A DNA stretch of 64,000 nucleotides, from positions 78,759 to 142,758 of the forward strand of contig NZ_JARXYZ010000020.1 of NCBI RefSeq assembly GCF_029894125.1. Reading direction: 5' to 3'. The DNA is from Kitasatospora sp. MAA19 (GTDB lineage Bacteria > Actinomycetota > Actinomycetes > Streptomycetales > Streptomycetaceae). Positions 48,872 to 57,623 of this stretch are shown piece after piece (position 1 is the stretch's first letter; every line of letters starts with the position of its first letter). A program made the position numbers and the translations under genes. The notes below the pieces were generated by a model. That model worked only from the letters and a program-made list of their open reading frames with translations, was not told the DNA's origin and searched no databases.

Positions 48872-49300
48872 CTACACCGACGAAGCGGCGCCCGGACGGT
48901 GCGGCAGCGCGCACGCCGCCGTGCCACCCGGCATCCGGTGCCGGTTGCGCGCCACCCAGCGGTACGCCAGGCCCGCCACCGGCCGCACCGGCGCCAGCGC
49001 CAGCACCGCCCCCAGGTACGCCCACGCACCGCCCGAGCGCATCAGCAGCCGCGCCACCGCCTGCGCGCCCCCGTACACCCGGCCCGCCGGCGTCACCCAC
49101 AGCACCTCGCGCTCCGCCCGCTCCGCGGTGACCTCACCCCGCCCGCCCGCGCGCGCGTCCAGCGCCGCCAGGTCCGCGAACTGGAACGGCACCGCCTCCC
49201 AGCCCCCCGAGGCCAGCGTCTGCCGCAGATGGCGCTCCCCCCACCGCACGCAGGACGAGCAGAACGAGCAATCCCCGTCGAACACCAGCACCGGGTCCAT
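48872..49300 (-). CDS. DCC family thiol-disulfide oxidoreductase-like protein (DUF393)
   Basis: A 142-aa protein of the DCC family. The defining FDGDCSFCSSC lies at residues 7-17, giving a thioredoxin-like active site. A hydrophobic middle (AYLGAVLALAPVRPVAG) and the YRWVARNRHRM segment match the family. ATG is chosen because GGGAG lies 8 bases upstream and the protein then begins directly before the motif. Convergent with the EF-G paralog. Function is unproven for the family. Confidence 0.85.
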   Translation of the reverse strand: MDPVLVFDGDCSFCSSCVRWGERHLRQTLASGGWEAVPFQFADLAALDARAGGRGEVTAERAEREVLWVTPAGRVYGGAQAVARLLMRSGGAWAYLGAVLALAPVRPVAGLAYRWVARNRHRMPGGTAACALPHRPGAASSV

Positions 49301-49506
49301 CGCCTGGGCTCCCTTCCTCGCCGTCGTCACCATCGTGCCCCATCCCCCGCCCGTCGTCCCCGACGGGTATCGACCCGCCCGAAGCTGGGCATCATGCCTC
49401 TCAAGCCGAACGCGGCCCGATCGTGACGGCACTTCAGACGATCATGCGCGCGGCGGCACCACGGCACGATAACCTGCCGCTGACAAGGGGAGGAGGGGAC
49501 GCCACC

Positions 49507-51147
49507 GTGACCACACTGGACATGACCCCGGGTGCGCAGATACCCCGGACCGACGCCGGACCGCAGACCGGAGTCACCCCGGCTCTCTCCTCGGCCGCGT
49601 ACCGCGACGGCAAGATCGAGGACTTCGTCGGCAAGGTCACCGCCGCGACCCACAAGAAGCCCAGGTTCAAACTCTTCGAGGCCAACCTCGGTGAGGCGTT
49701 CAGCGCCGCCGTCATCTCCCGCACCATCGGCGCCGGGCGCAAGCCGATCGTGCCCTCGTTCGGCACCGACACCCGCCAGATCGTCGAACACTGCCTCGCC
49801 GCCCAGGAGTTGCGGGCCGCACGCGACCGCAAGCTCACCGTGGTCACCCTGCTCTTCGGCCTGCTCGCGCTGCCCGGCACCCTGATCTGGATCGGCGCGT
49901 TCTACCTGCGCATCTACCTCATGAAGGGCAAGACCCTCCAGGACGAGCTCTACGGCAGCCTCGCCCTCCTGGCCGCGGCCGTGGTCTCCGTCCTGTTCCT
50001 GGTCAAGCCCCCCGTCCACGGCCCGCTCGGCGTCTACCTGCGCGTCTCCATGGTCCCGCCGATCATCGGCTGGATCCTGGCCCGACGCATCGTGCTGCGC
50101 TCCACCAAGGAGTTCCGCGAACGCTGGCTGGCCCTTGTCGAGGGCAACTCCGTCGCCGCCACCGTCGCCAAGGCCGTCCCCCGCGACGACCTCGACAAGA
50201 AGGCCGTCGACCTGCGTGACAAGCTCGCCCGCATGGAGGCCGAGCAGGAGACCAACGTCCAGCACTACGCCGGCCCCAAGGGCATCCTCGGCGTCGGCAA
50301 GCGCTGGGGCGAATGGCGCCTGGTCGACGTGATGCGGCCGGCCGCCGGGCACTCCGACTTTCGCGCCTTCCACCCCTGGGACCTGGTCCGGAAGATCTCC
50401 TCGCACCTCAAGGGGCTCGCCGTCAGCGAGGTCGCCAACAGCGGGATGACCAACATCACGGTCAAGCAGTGGGCGGTCCTCGAAATCGGCGAGAACGCCG
50501 ACGAGATCTCCCGCCCCGGCAACGCCGACATGGACGGCGACCGGATGCGCGACTTCGCCCTCCAGACCATCGCCGACAAGCAGACCTTCGCCGGCGGCGG
50601 CCCCCGGCACTACCTCGCCACCCAGTTCATCACCTTCGACGGCAAGCTGATCATCACCTTCACCGTCACCGTCACCCTGCTCGCCAACACCCTCACCGTC
50701 ACCGTCGCCGGCTACGCGCTCGGCCCGGTCAACGGCGTCTTCGGCGACAAGCCCTCGCCCAAGGAGAAGACCGTCCAGAAGACGGGCAAGTTCTGGGAGG
50801 AGCGCACCGTCCAGCTCCCCCTGATCGACAACGACGAGGTGATCCGCCAGGCCCTGCGCGCCCCGTTCACCCGCGCCCCCGGGCTGCTCTCCTGGCTCGG
50901 CGGCGGCCTGGGCCTGCCCGAGCCGTTCGGCTTCCGGCACGCCTGGGCGAGCCCGCCGTGGGGCAGCCGCTTCATGACGGACAACGCGCTCAACGCCTCC
51001 GTCCCGGTCCTCGGCGCGGTGCACGCCGCCACGCTGGAGTTCCTGGAGGAGCACGACCTGGACACCGACCGCTTCAAGAACCGCGCCTCGATCATCAAGT
51101 CCGAGGCCCAGGGCACCCGCCCGTACAAGGTCGACCAGTTCGAGTAA
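49507..51147 (+). CDS. Unidentified multi-span membrane protein
   Basis: A 546-aa protein I do not assign to a family. Three hydrophobic segments lie in the first half (VTLLFGLLALPGTLIWIGAFYL, LALLAAAVVSVLFLV and MVPPIIGWILA) and another in the second half (LIITFTVTVTLLANTLTVTV). Between them is a soluble region with charged helices. It probably has four or more spans. GTG follows GGAGGAGGGG. It stands alone between convergent terminators inside the otherwise conserved thrS-HIT-pgsA neighbourhood. Confidence 0.8.
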   Translation: MTTLDMTPGAQIPRTDAGPQTGVTPALSSAAYRDGKIEDFVGKVTAATHKKPRFKLFEANLGEAFSAAVISRTIGAGRKPIVPSFGTDTRQIVEHCLAAQELRAARDRKLTVVTLLFGLLALPGTLIWIGAFYLRIYLMKGKTLQDELYGSLALLAAAVVSVLFLVKPPVHGPLGVYLRVSMVPPIIGWILARRIVLRSTKEFRERWLALVEGNSVAATVAKAVPRDDLDKKAVDLRDKLARMEAEQETNVQHYAGPKGILGVGKRWGEWRLVDVMRPAAGHSDFRAFHPWDLVRKISSHLKGLAVSEVANSGMTNITVKQWAVLEIGENADEISRPGNADMDGDRMRDFALQTIADKQTFAGGGPRHYLATQFITFDGKLIITFTVTVTLLANTLTVTVAGYALGPVNGVFGDKPSPKEKTVQKTGKFWEERTVQLPLIDNDEVIRQALRAPFTRAPGLLSWLGGGLGLPEPFGFRHAWASPPWGSRFMTDNALNASVPVLGAVHAATLEFLEEHDLDTDRFKNRASIIKSEAQGTRPYKVDQFE

Positions 51148-51160
51148 CCCCGCACCGATG

Positions 51161-51204
51161 CCGAAGGGGCCCGTCACCGACTCAGCGGTGACGGGCCCCT
51201 TCGG
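51161..51204. terminator. Strong bidirectional terminator between the membrane protein and HIT genes
   Basis: A 19-bp perfect inverted repeat (CCGAAGGGGCCCGTCACCG and complement) with a 6-base loop lies between convergent stop codons. Confidence 0.85.
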
Positions 51205-51213
51205 CGTTCCCGG

Positions 51214-51762
51214 TCAGTCCTGCGGCCAGGCCTCGGCCAGCATCTTCCGGGTGTCCGCCAGCAGTTGCGGCAGCACCTTGGTGTGGCCGACCACCGGCAT
51301 GAAGTTGGTGTCCCCGCCCCAGCGCGGCACCACGTGCTGGTGCAGGTGCGCTGCGATCCCGGCACCGGCCGCCGCGCCCTGGTTCATCCCGATGTTGAAC
51401 CCGTGCGCCCCCGAGGCCGCCCGCAGCGCGGTCATCGCCCGCTTGGTGAAGTCGGCCAGCTCGGCCGTCTCCGCCTCGTCCAGGTCGGTGTAGTCCGCCA
51501 CGTGCCGGTACGGGACCACCATCAGGTGGCCGCCGTTGTACGGGTACAGGTTCAGCACCGCGAACACGGCACCGCCGCGGGCGACGACCAGCCCGTCCTC
51601 GTCGCTCAGCGCGGGGATCGAGCAGAACGGACAACCGTCGTCCGGAGCCGGGCCGGTGGGCTTGTTCTCACCCTGGATGTACGCCATCCGATGGGGGGTC
51701 CACAGGCGGCGGAAGCCGTCCGGCTCGCCGACGCCCCGCTGCAGTTCCGGCTCAGTCGTCAT
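51214..51762 (-). CDS. HIT family hydrolase/phosphorylase (Ap4A-type)
   Basis: A 182-aa histidine-triad protein. The triad is AHLHQHVVPRW near residue 139. GCPFCSIPALSDEDGLVVARG with its CxxC and NLYPYNGGHLMVVP are typical of the branch that acts on diadenosine polyphosphates. It lies between thrS and the PIM cluster, the same place as in mycobacteria. No ribosome site is obvious and the ATG four codons upstream is also possible. Confidence 0.9.
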   Translation of the reverse strand: MTTEPELQRGVGEPDGFRRLWTPHRMAYIQGENKPTGPAPDDGCPFCSIPALSDEDGLVVARGGAVFAVLNLYPYNGGHLMVVPYRHVADYTDLDEAETAELADFTKRAMTALRAASGAHGFNIGMNQGAAAGAGIAAHLHQHVVPRWGGDTNFMPVVGHTKVLPQLLADTRKMLAEAWPQD

Positions 51763-51860
51763 GCTGATCAGCATATTCGCCCGGCGCTGCTTGCAAAGCC
51801 GCGCGGGGCGGACTCATCGAGAGCCCGCCCCGCGCACCCCCGCTCAGGCGGGGAACGGTG

Positions 51861-53840
51861 TCACACCTGGACGCGGTTCTTCACGGCGTCCACGATCTCG
51901 GCGACGGCATCCGCCACCGGCACGCCGTTCTTCTGCTCGCCGTTGCGGTAGCGGAACGACACCGCGCCCGCCTCGACGTCGTCGTTGCCGGCGATGAGCA
52001 TGTAGGGGGTCTTGGCCTTCTGCGCGTTCCTGATCTTCTTCTGCATGCGGTCGTCCGAGGTGTCCACCTCGACCCGGATCCCGTGCTTCTTCAGCTCGGC
52101 CGCGACCTCCAGCAGGTACGGGACGTGCTCGTCGGTGATCGGGATGCCGGTGACGGTGACCGGGGCCAGCCACGGCGGCATGGCGCCGGCGTAGTGCTCC
52201 AGCAGCACCGCGAAGAACCGCTCGATGCTGCCGAACAGCGCCCGGTGGATCATGACCGGCCGCTGACGCGAGCCGTCCGCCGCCGTGTACTCGAGATCGA
52301 AACGCTCGGGGAGGTTGAAGTCGAGCTGGATGGTGCTCATCTGCCAGGTACGGCCGATCGCGTCCCGCGCCTGCACCGAGATCTTCGGGCCGTAGAAGGC
52401 CGCGCCGCCCGGGTCCGGAACCAGCGGCAGCCCCTGCTTCTCGGCCACGCTCGCGAGGACGGCGGTGGCCTCCTCCCACGTCTCGTCCGAGCCGACGTAC
52501 TTCTCCGGGTCCTTGGTCGACAGCTCCAGGTAGAAGTCGGTCAGACCGTAGTCGCGGAGCAGGTTCAGCACGAAGGTGAGCGTCGAGTCGAGCTCGTCCG
52601 CCATCTGCTCGCGGGTGCAGTAGATGTGCGCGTCGTCCTGCGTGAAGCCGCGGGCCCGGGTCAGGCCGTGCACGACGCCGGACTTCTCGTAGCGGTAAAC
52701 CGTCCCGAACTCGAAGAGGCGCAGCGGCAGTTCACGGTACGAGCGGCCGCGCGCGTCGAAGATCAGGTTGTGCATCGGGCAGTTCATCGGCTTGAGGTAG
52801 TAGTCCACGCCCTCGTCGAGCTGCATGGGCGGGTACATACCGTCCGCGTACCAGTCGAGGTGGCCGCTCTTCTCGAAGAGCTTCCCCTTGGTGGCGTGCG
52901 GGGTGTAGACGAACTCGTAGCCCTCTTCCTCGTGCCGCTTGCGCGAGTAGTCCTCCATGGCGCGACGGATGATGCCGCCCCTGGGGTGGAAGACGGCGAG
53001 GCCGGAGCCGATCTCCTCGGGGATGGAGAAGAGGTCGAGCTCGTTGCCGAGCTTGCGGTGGTCGCGCTTCTCGGCCTCGACCAGGAAGTCGAGGTGGGCC
53101 TTCAGCTCGTCCTTGGTCGGCCAGGCGGTCCCGTAGATCCGCTGCAGCATCGGGTTCTTCTCGCTGCCGCGCCAGTAGGCGGCCGCGTTGCGCATCAGCT
53201 TGAACGCCGGGATGTTCCGGGTGCTGGGCAGGTGCGGGCCGCGGCAGAGGTCGCCCCAGCACTGCTCGCCGGTCTTGGCGTCCAGGTTGTCGTAGATGGT
53301 GAGCTCGCCGGCGCCGACCTCGACGTCGGCGCCCTCGCCGGCGGTGGCGGCGGAGCCCTTGAGGCCGATCAGCTCCAGCTTGTACGGCTCGGCGGCCAGC
53401 TCCTCGCGGGCGGACTCGTCGGTGACCACGCGGCGGGAGAACTTCTGCCCGCGCTTGATGATCTCCTGCATCTTCTTCTCGATGGCCTTGAGGTCATCGG
53501 GGTGGAACGGCTTCTCGACGTCGAAGTCGTAGTAGAAGCCGTCCTTGACCGGCGGGCCGATGCCGAGCTTGGCCTCGGGGAAGAGCTGCTGCACGGCCTG
53601 GGCCATGACGTGCGCGGTGGAGTGGCGCAGGATGTCCAGGCCGTCCTTGCTGCCGATCGCGACCGGCTCGACCTCCTCGCCGTCCTGGAGGACGTAGGCG
53701 AGGTCCTTGAGCTGGCCGCCGACGCGGGCGGCGATGATCGAGCGGTCGTCGGCGAAGAGCTCGGCGGCCGTAGTGCCCGTCGTCACCACGCGCTCTTCCC
53801 GATCGGGTTCGCGGCTGATGATTACCCGGACGTCCGTCAC
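51861..53840 (-). CDS. thrS: Threonyl-tRNA synthetase
   Basis: A 659-aa class II threonyl-tRNA synthetase. The N-terminal TGS domain is followed by the editing domain with HSTAHVMAQ near residue 74. The zinc-dependent core contains LKPMNCPMHNL near residue 352 and ARGFTQDDAHIYC. The C-terminal anticodon domain follows. GTG is chosen because CAGGAGAG lies just upstream. Full length. Confidence 0.97.
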   Translation of the reverse strand: MTDVRVIISREPDREERVVTTGTTAAELFADDRSIIAARVGGQLKDLAYVLQDGEEVEPVAIGSKDGLDILRHSTAHVMAQAVQQLFPEAKLGIGPPVKDGFYYDFDVEKPFHPDDLKAIEKKMQEIIKRGQKFSRRVVTDESAREELAAEPYKLELIGLKGSAATAGEGADVEVGAGELTIYDNLDAKTGEQCWGDLCRGPHLPSTRNIPAFKLMRNAAAYWRGSEKNPMLQRIYGTAWPTKDELKAHLDFLVEAEKRDHRKLGNELDLFSIPEEIGSGLAVFHPRGGIIRRAMEDYSRKRHEEEGYEFVYTPHATKGKLFEKSGHLDWYADGMYPPMQLDEGVDYYLKPMNCPMHNLIFDARGRSYRELPLRLFEFGTVYRYEKSGVVHGLTRARGFTQDDAHIYCTREQMADELDSTLTFVLNLLRDYGLTDFYLELSTKDPEKYVGSDETWEEATAVLASVAEKQGLPLVPDPGGAAFYGPKISVQARDAIGRTWQMSTIQLDFNLPERFDLEYTAADGSRQRPVMIHRALFGSIERFFAVLLEHYAGAMPPWLAPVTVTGIPITDEHVPYLLEVAAELKKHGIRVEVDTSDDRMQKKIRNAQKAKTPYMLIAGNDDVEAGAVSFRYRNGEQKNGVPVADAVAEIVDAVKNRVQV

Positions 53841-53927
53841 CGGTCTCTCCTGACGTGCTGGATTCAGAGGACGCAACACTGCGCTGCGCGTGACGATGGT
53901 ACCGAGCGCGTCACCCCGGCCGCGCAC

Positions 53928-55115
53928 CTACGCCCCCGCTGCCCCTTCCGCAAGGCCGTCCCCGAGCCCTTCGCCCAGCCCTTCACCGAGGGACTTCAGC
54001 AGCCGCTCGCGCTCGGCGTCCTCCCAGCCGCACAGTTCCAGGCCCTGCGGGCGGGTGAGCCGGCGGAAGCCGCCGCGGCTTTCCAGCCGGCCGGAGACCC
54101 GGACCGGCAGGCCCGCGAGGTGGGCCTCGGCGGCGAGCCGGTAGTCGGGGTCCGGCAGCCGGAGCTTGAGTTCGCGGACCTCGGCGCCGCCGAGCACGCG
54201 CAGCCGTACCGCGCCCGGTCCGGCCGGGTCGGCGCGCTTGAGCCGGACGACCACGCCGACGACGGTGACGGCGACGGCGGGCTCGATCCGTTCCAGCAGT
54301 TCGGCGGCCTCGGCCAGGGCGGGCAGGTCGCCGGGAGAGAAGTCGAGGACGACCCGGCGGTCCCCGAAGCCGCCCGGGGTCCCGGCGGCGGCCGACCAGG
54401 CGACCGCCAGTCGGGCCGCCGTCGCGCCGCGGACCAGGTCCTCGACGGACTGGACGAGTTCCCGGCTGACCCCGGCCTGGACGGCGTTCTCGAAGGCCTC
54501 GGGGCCGCCGCTGACCCGGCGGTAGTCGACAGCGTCGCGCAGCGCCTCCAGGGCGCGGACCAGGGTGGTGACGGCGGCCCGGCCGTCGGGGGCGGGGGTG
54601 TAGGCGGTGAGGGCGGCGCCCTGCTCGACGACCAGGACGCGGTCCAGGAAGTCCCCGGCGTAGGCGTCCAGCCGGGCCCCGAAGTAGGCGGCCGTGGCCC
54701 GGCCGGCCTTGGCCCCGGCGGCGAGCATCGCACGGGCCGCCCGCTGGAGCCGCTCGGCGTCGTCCCAGGAGGTGGCCTCGGCCGGTCCGGTCGGCTCCCG
54801 GTGCCAGCGCAGTTCGTCGCCGGGGACGGCGAGCGCGAGCAGGATGGCGCCGGCGGAGGGGGTGGACGAGCGGGACAGCGCGGTGACGGCGTCGGCGAGG
54901 AGGTCGACGGCGTCGTCGAAGCCGTCCCCCGCGGGGACGAGCAGGCTGGTGCCGGACTCGTCGTCGGGGGGCGTCCAGCGGCCGTAGCGGGCGGCGGGGC
55001 CGCCGCGCCGGACCCAGCCGTGCCGGGCGAGCAGGGTGGCGAGCACCGCCGGGTCGACGGCGGCGGGGTCGGGCAGGGCCTGGACCGGCTCGCCGGGTGC
55101 GTGCGGCGGTGTCAT
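53928..55115 (-). CDS. Unidentified protein with predicted C-terminal OB-like domain
   Basis: A 395-aa soluble protein of unknown family. Residues ~1-270 are Ala/Leu-rich and mostly helical. From about 285 a beta-rich segment (VAVTVVGVVVRLKR, RLRVLGGAEVRELKL, LPVRVSGRLESRGGFRRL) looks like an OB-type nucleic-acid or ligand-binding fold. The tail is a GEGLGEGLGDGL repeat. ATG follows GAGGAG. It lies 44 bp after the DUF4365 gene and is probably in one operon with it. Much longer open frames here are shadows. Confidence 0.75.
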   Translation of the reverse strand: MTPPHAPGEPVQALPDPAAVDPAVLATLLARHGWVRRGGPAARYGRWTPPDDESGTSLLVPAGDGFDDAVDLLADAVTALSRSSTPSAGAILLALAVPGDELRWHREPTGPAEATSWDDAERLQRAARAMLAAGAKAGRATAAYFGARLDAYAGDFLDRVLVVEQGAALTAYTPAPDGRAAVTTLVRALEALRDAVDYRRVSGGPEAFENAVQAGVSRELVQSVEDLVRGATAARLAVAWSAAAGTPGGFGDRRVVLDFSPGDLPALAEAAELLERIEPAVAVTVVGVVVRLKRADPAGPGAVRLRVLGGAEVRELKLRLPDPDYRLAAEAHLAGLPVRVSGRLESRGGFRRLTRPQGLELCGWEDAERERLLKSLGEGLGEGLGDGLAEGAAGA

Positions 55116-55159
55116 GGGTGCTGCTCCTCGCTGCCGGGGGCCGGGGCCGGGCCGGGCGG

Positions 55160-55714
55160 TCACGGGCTGCCGCCGGCGCCGACCCGGGCCATGATGTCGC
55201 AGAGCGCGCGGTCGTCGAAGACCTTGCCGGTGGGCACCCGGACGTTGGTGCGCCGTTGCCCGGTGACCGGGTGGCCGGCCAGGTTGACCCAGTAGCAGCA
55301 GTGCCGCAGTTCCAGCGCGTCCGGGCGGGCGTGCAGCCAGCGGTCGACCCGGCGCGGCAGCAGCATCACGACCAGGATGCGGGGCACGGCGACCCTCGCC
55401 CGGGCGAGCTTGCGCAGGTGGTCGTTGTCGAGGGTGAAGCTGAAGAACGGCCCGGCCGGGTCGGCTGCGATCTGCTGGGTGGCCTTGAGCTGGATCTTGA
55501 TGGTGACCTCGTCGTCCACCTCGTGGGCCCGGGAGCCGTGGCTGACCTGCCAGTCGATGCCGTTGTCCGGAAACGGCTGGGAGAGCGAGCAGCCGGCCGC
55601 GGCGGCGACCGCGTGCAGGTAGCCGACCTGCAGCGTCTCCATGCACGCGGTGACCGCCAGGTTCCCCCGAAGAACGGCCGCCGCCTCCTCGGGCTGCGGC
55701 TGCGTCAGTGCCAT
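55160..55714 (-). CDS. DUF4365 domain protein (PD-(D/E)XK nuclease-like fold)
   Basis: A 184-aa protein matching DUF4365 as I remember it. NGIDWQVSH and TIKIQLKATQQ resemble the D...(E/Q)xK active-site pattern of the restriction-endonuclease-like fold. The conserved middle VPRILVVMLLPRRVDRWL and the Trp/Tyr-rich strand CCYWVNLAG also fit. It is predicted to bind or cut nucleic acid, but no activity is known for this gene. It is upstream of the unknown OB-like gene and divergent from an exonuclease. Confidence 0.82.
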   Translation of the reverse strand: MALTQPQPEEAAAVLRGNLAVTACMETLQVGYLHAVAAAAGCSLSQPFPDNGIDWQVSHGSRAHEVDDEVTIKIQLKATQQIAADPAGPFFSFTLDNDHLRKLARARVAVPRILVVMLLPRRVDRWLHARPDALELRHCCYWVNLAGHPVTGQRRTNVRVPTGKVFDDRALCDIMARVGAGGSP

Positions 55715-55871
55715 CGCCCCGTGGCCTCCCCCGGCTCCGGGCCCGTCCGGGTTCGAACGGGACGTCCCGGACCCAAAGGCAGGATCCCCGGCCGGGCCTG
55801 CGCCAAACGGTTGAACAGGCGTCAGAACCGGGTATCAATCGGGCGCGGAACGTTTCGCCTGAGGGGCAGTC

Positions 55872-56639
55872 ATGCAGCAGCACTGGTACACCGGCCCACT
55901 CGCCTCCTTCGACACTGAGACCACCGGCGTGGACGTCGAGACCGACCGGATCGTCTCGGCCGCCCTGGTCGTCCAACTCGCGCCGGACGGACCGGTGCGG
56001 ACCACCACCTGGCTCGCCGATCCGGGTGTCCCGATCCCGGACGGCGCGCGGGCGGTGCACGGCATCACCGACGAGCACGCCCGGACGCACGGCCGCCCGA
56101 TCGGCGTGGTGGTGGCCGAGGTCACCCGCGCGCTGGCGGACCAGGCGCGGGCCGGGCACCCGGTGGTGGTGATGAACGCGCCCTACGACCTGACGCTGCT
56201 CGACCGGGAGCTGCGCCGCCACCACGGGCTGGCGCTGGCCGGCGGGCTGGGCCCGGACGGGCTGGTGGTGCTGGATCCGCGGGTGCTGGACAAGCACGTG
56301 GACCGCTACCGCAAGGGCCGCCGGACGCTGACCGACCTGTGCGCGCACTACGGCGTGGAGCTGGCCGGGGCGCACGACGCGGCGGTGGACGCGACGGCGG
56401 CACTGACGCTGACCCGGCGGATAGGCGCCCGCTACCCGGCGGCGCTGGGCGGGCTGACGGCGGCGGAGCTGCATCTGCGCCAGGAGGTCTGGCACGCGGC
56501 GCAGGCGCGGGGGCTGCAGAACTGGTTCGACCGGTCGGGGACGCCGGAGCGGGTGGACCTGTCCTGGCCGCTGCGGCCCGCCCGGTGCGGTTGCGGCCGC
56601 CGACTGGAGCCCGAACACGGCTGCGAGGCGGCGGCGTAG
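55872..56639 (+). CDS. DnaQ-like 3'-5' exonuclease (DEDDh)
   Basis: A 255-aa exonuclease of the DnaQ/epsilon superfamily. Exo I is SFDTETTG (Asp14, Glu16), Exo II is NAPYDLTLLDREL, and Exo III is AHDAAVDATAA with the His and Asp of the DEDDh type. The C-terminal ~60 residues carry a Cys cluster (RCGCGRR...GC) that could bind zinc. ATG follows GAGGGG. It is divergent from the DUF4365 gene and ends before a tRNA terminator. Confidence 0.92.
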   Translation: MQQHWYTGPLASFDTETTGVDVETDRIVSAALVVQLAPDGPVRTTTWLADPGVPIPDGARAVHGITDEHARTHGRPIGVVVAEVTRALADQARAGHPVVVMNAPYDLTLLDRELRRHHGLALAGGLGPDGLVVLDPRVLDKHVDRYRKGRRTLTDLCAHYGVELAGAHDAAVDATAALTLTRRIGARYPAALGGLTAAELHLRQEVWHAAQARGLQNWFDRSGTPERVDLSWPLRPARCGCGRRLEPEHGCEAAA

Positions 56640-56672
56640 CGGTGGCCGCCGGGCACCGGCTCCCGAACGTGC

Positions 56673-56708
56673 CGCAGGCCCTGACCGGTTTCCTGGTCAG
56701 GGCCTGCG
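56673..56708 (-). terminator. Terminator after the first tRNA-Val(CAC)
   Basis: A 14-bp perfect inverted repeat (CGCAGGCCCTGACC and complement) with an 8-base GGTTTCCT loop lies 10 bp beyond the tRNA on the minus strand. It can also stop the convergent exonuclease transcript. Confidence 0.75.
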
Positions 56709-56718
56709 TGCTGTCCGG

Positions 56719-56790
56719 TGGGCGATACTGGGATCGAACCAGTGACCCCTTCGGTGTGAACGAAGTGCTCTCCCGCTGAGCTAATCGCCC
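56719..56790 (-). tRNA. tRNA-Val (anticodon CAC)
   Basis: The reverse complement folds as a 72-base tRNA with acceptor GGGCGAT/ATCGCCC, D-arm GCTCAGCGGGAGAGC, anticodon stem CTTCG/CGAAG with loop TTCACAC (anticodon CAC, reads GTG) and T-arm with GGTTCGATCCC. No CCA is encoded. Identical to the copy at 57002. Confidence 0.95.
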
Positions 56791-56804
56791 GGGCAACGAG
56801 AAGA

Positions 56805-56835
56805 ACTGTAGCACCATTTGGCGGTCGTCGTACAA
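56805..56835 (-). promoter_or_regulatory. Putative promoter of the first tRNA-Val(CAC)
   Basis: On the minus strand TTGTAC and TACAGT stand 19 bases apart, with TACAGT about 14 bases before the tRNA. The spacing is a little long for a sigma-70 type promoter. Confidence 0.4.
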
Positions 56836-56947
56836 CTCGTCCCTTCCGGGGTACCGCTGGCGCACCCGCAGAACTCGCACTCCGCACGGAAGATGACTGA
56901 GCCTCAGCCGCATTCCGGGTGGTTCTCCGGGGGGATTCCGGAAATAC

Positions 56948-56984
56948 ACGTGAGGCCCAGCCGATAATCGGCTGGGCCTCACGT
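56948..56984 (-). terminator. Perfect 17-bp hairpin after the second tRNA-Val(CAC)
   Basis: ACGTGAGGCCCAGCCGA pairs with its complement around a 3-base TAA loop, 17 bp beyond the tRNA on the minus strand. It isolates the two tRNA genes as separate transcripts. Confidence 0.8.
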
Positions 56985-57001
56985 ATCACCATGCATTCCG
57001 G

Positions 57002-57073
57002 TGGGCGATACTGGGATCGAACCAGTGACCCCTTCGGTGTGAACGAAGTGCTCTCCCGCTGAGCTAATCGCCC
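57002..57073 (-). tRNA. tRNA-Val (anticodon CAC), second copy
   Basis: Same sequence and fold as the copy at 56719, with loop TTCACAC and acceptor GGGCGAT/ATCGCCC and no encoded CCA. It has its own upstream promoter-like boxes and its own terminator, so it is not simply co-transcribed with the other copy. Confidence 0.95.
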
Positions 57074-57086
57074 GGGTGCAGGGAAA

Positions 57087-57116
57087 ACATTACCGCATCC
57101 CGGAGGGTGGTCCGAA
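57087..57116 (-). promoter_or_regulatory. Putative promoter of the second tRNA-Val(CAC)
   Basis: On the minus strand TTCGGA (-35-like) and TAATGT (-10-like) lie 18 bases apart, with the -10 box 13 bases before the tRNA. This is a plausible housekeeping-sigma promoter. Confidence 0.5.
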
Positions 57117-57152
57117 CACCCCGGTCGGCGGCCGCCCCCGCTCCCGGGTCGC

Positions 57153-57623
57153 TCAGCTCTCGCCCGCCTGCCAGGGGACGACCAGGCCGTAGCGGGCGAC
57201 GTACCAGCCGCCGATCCCGACGAGCGCGACGAGGCCGATCGCGGTGACGGTGAGGTTGCGGCGGCGCACCCGCGGGTCCATGGCGCGCTGGGCGGCCTCG
57301 GCGACCTTGCGGCGGGTCCAGCGCAGTGCCAGCTGGGCCCAGACGAACTCGGTGGCCCAGATCCCCATGCCCAGGAAGATCACCACCCAGCCGGGGCCGG
57401 GCAGCGGCAGCATGATCACGCCGAGCACGACCACGGCGAGGCCGGCCAGGAAGATCACCACCTGCCAGGTGAGGTGCAGCGGCCGTGAGCGGCGGACGAA
57501 CGCCGGGGCGCGGGAGCCGACCGCCCGGCCGCCGTCGACGGCCGCGGAGCCGGCTGCGTCATCCGCCGTGACCGCTTCACCCGTTCCCGTGTTCTTGCCG
57601 GTCTTGTCGTTTCGCACAGTCAT
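57153..57623 (-). CDS. TIGR02611-type (PGPGW) transmembrane protein
   Basis: A 156-aa actinobacterial membrane protein. About 55 polar N-terminal residues lead to a helix (VVIFLAGLAVVVLGVIML), the signature PLPGPGWVVIFLGMGIWATEF with the PGPGW motif, a basic helical link and a last helix near the C terminus. Function is unknown. ATG start. Divergent from ssgB. Confidence 0.85.
   Translation of the reverse strand: MTVRNDKTGKNTGTGEAVTADDAAGSAAVDGGRAVGSRAPAFVRRSRPLHLTWQVVIFLAGLAVVVLGVIMLPLPGPGWVVIFLGMGIWATEFVWAQLALRWTRRKVAEAAQRAMDPRVRRRNLTVTAIGLVALVGIGGWYVARYGLVVPWQAGES

Noticed and set aside
51858..55295. A 1145-codon plus-strand frame opposite thrS and the next gene
   Set aside because: It is antisense shadow of thrS. 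Its composition is Val/Gly/Asp/Leu repeats without motifs.
53928..56618. An 896-codon minus-strand frame covering the unknown gene, DUF4365 region and exonuclease antisense
   Set aside because: Only the last 395 codons have a ribosome site and coding character. The upstream part is shadow of other genes.
56719..57073. Integration (att) site or mobile element at the duplicated tRNA-Val genes
   Set aside because: There is no integrase, no partial tRNA-end duplication and no foreign-looking DNA between the copies, only 211 bp with a terminator and promoter.
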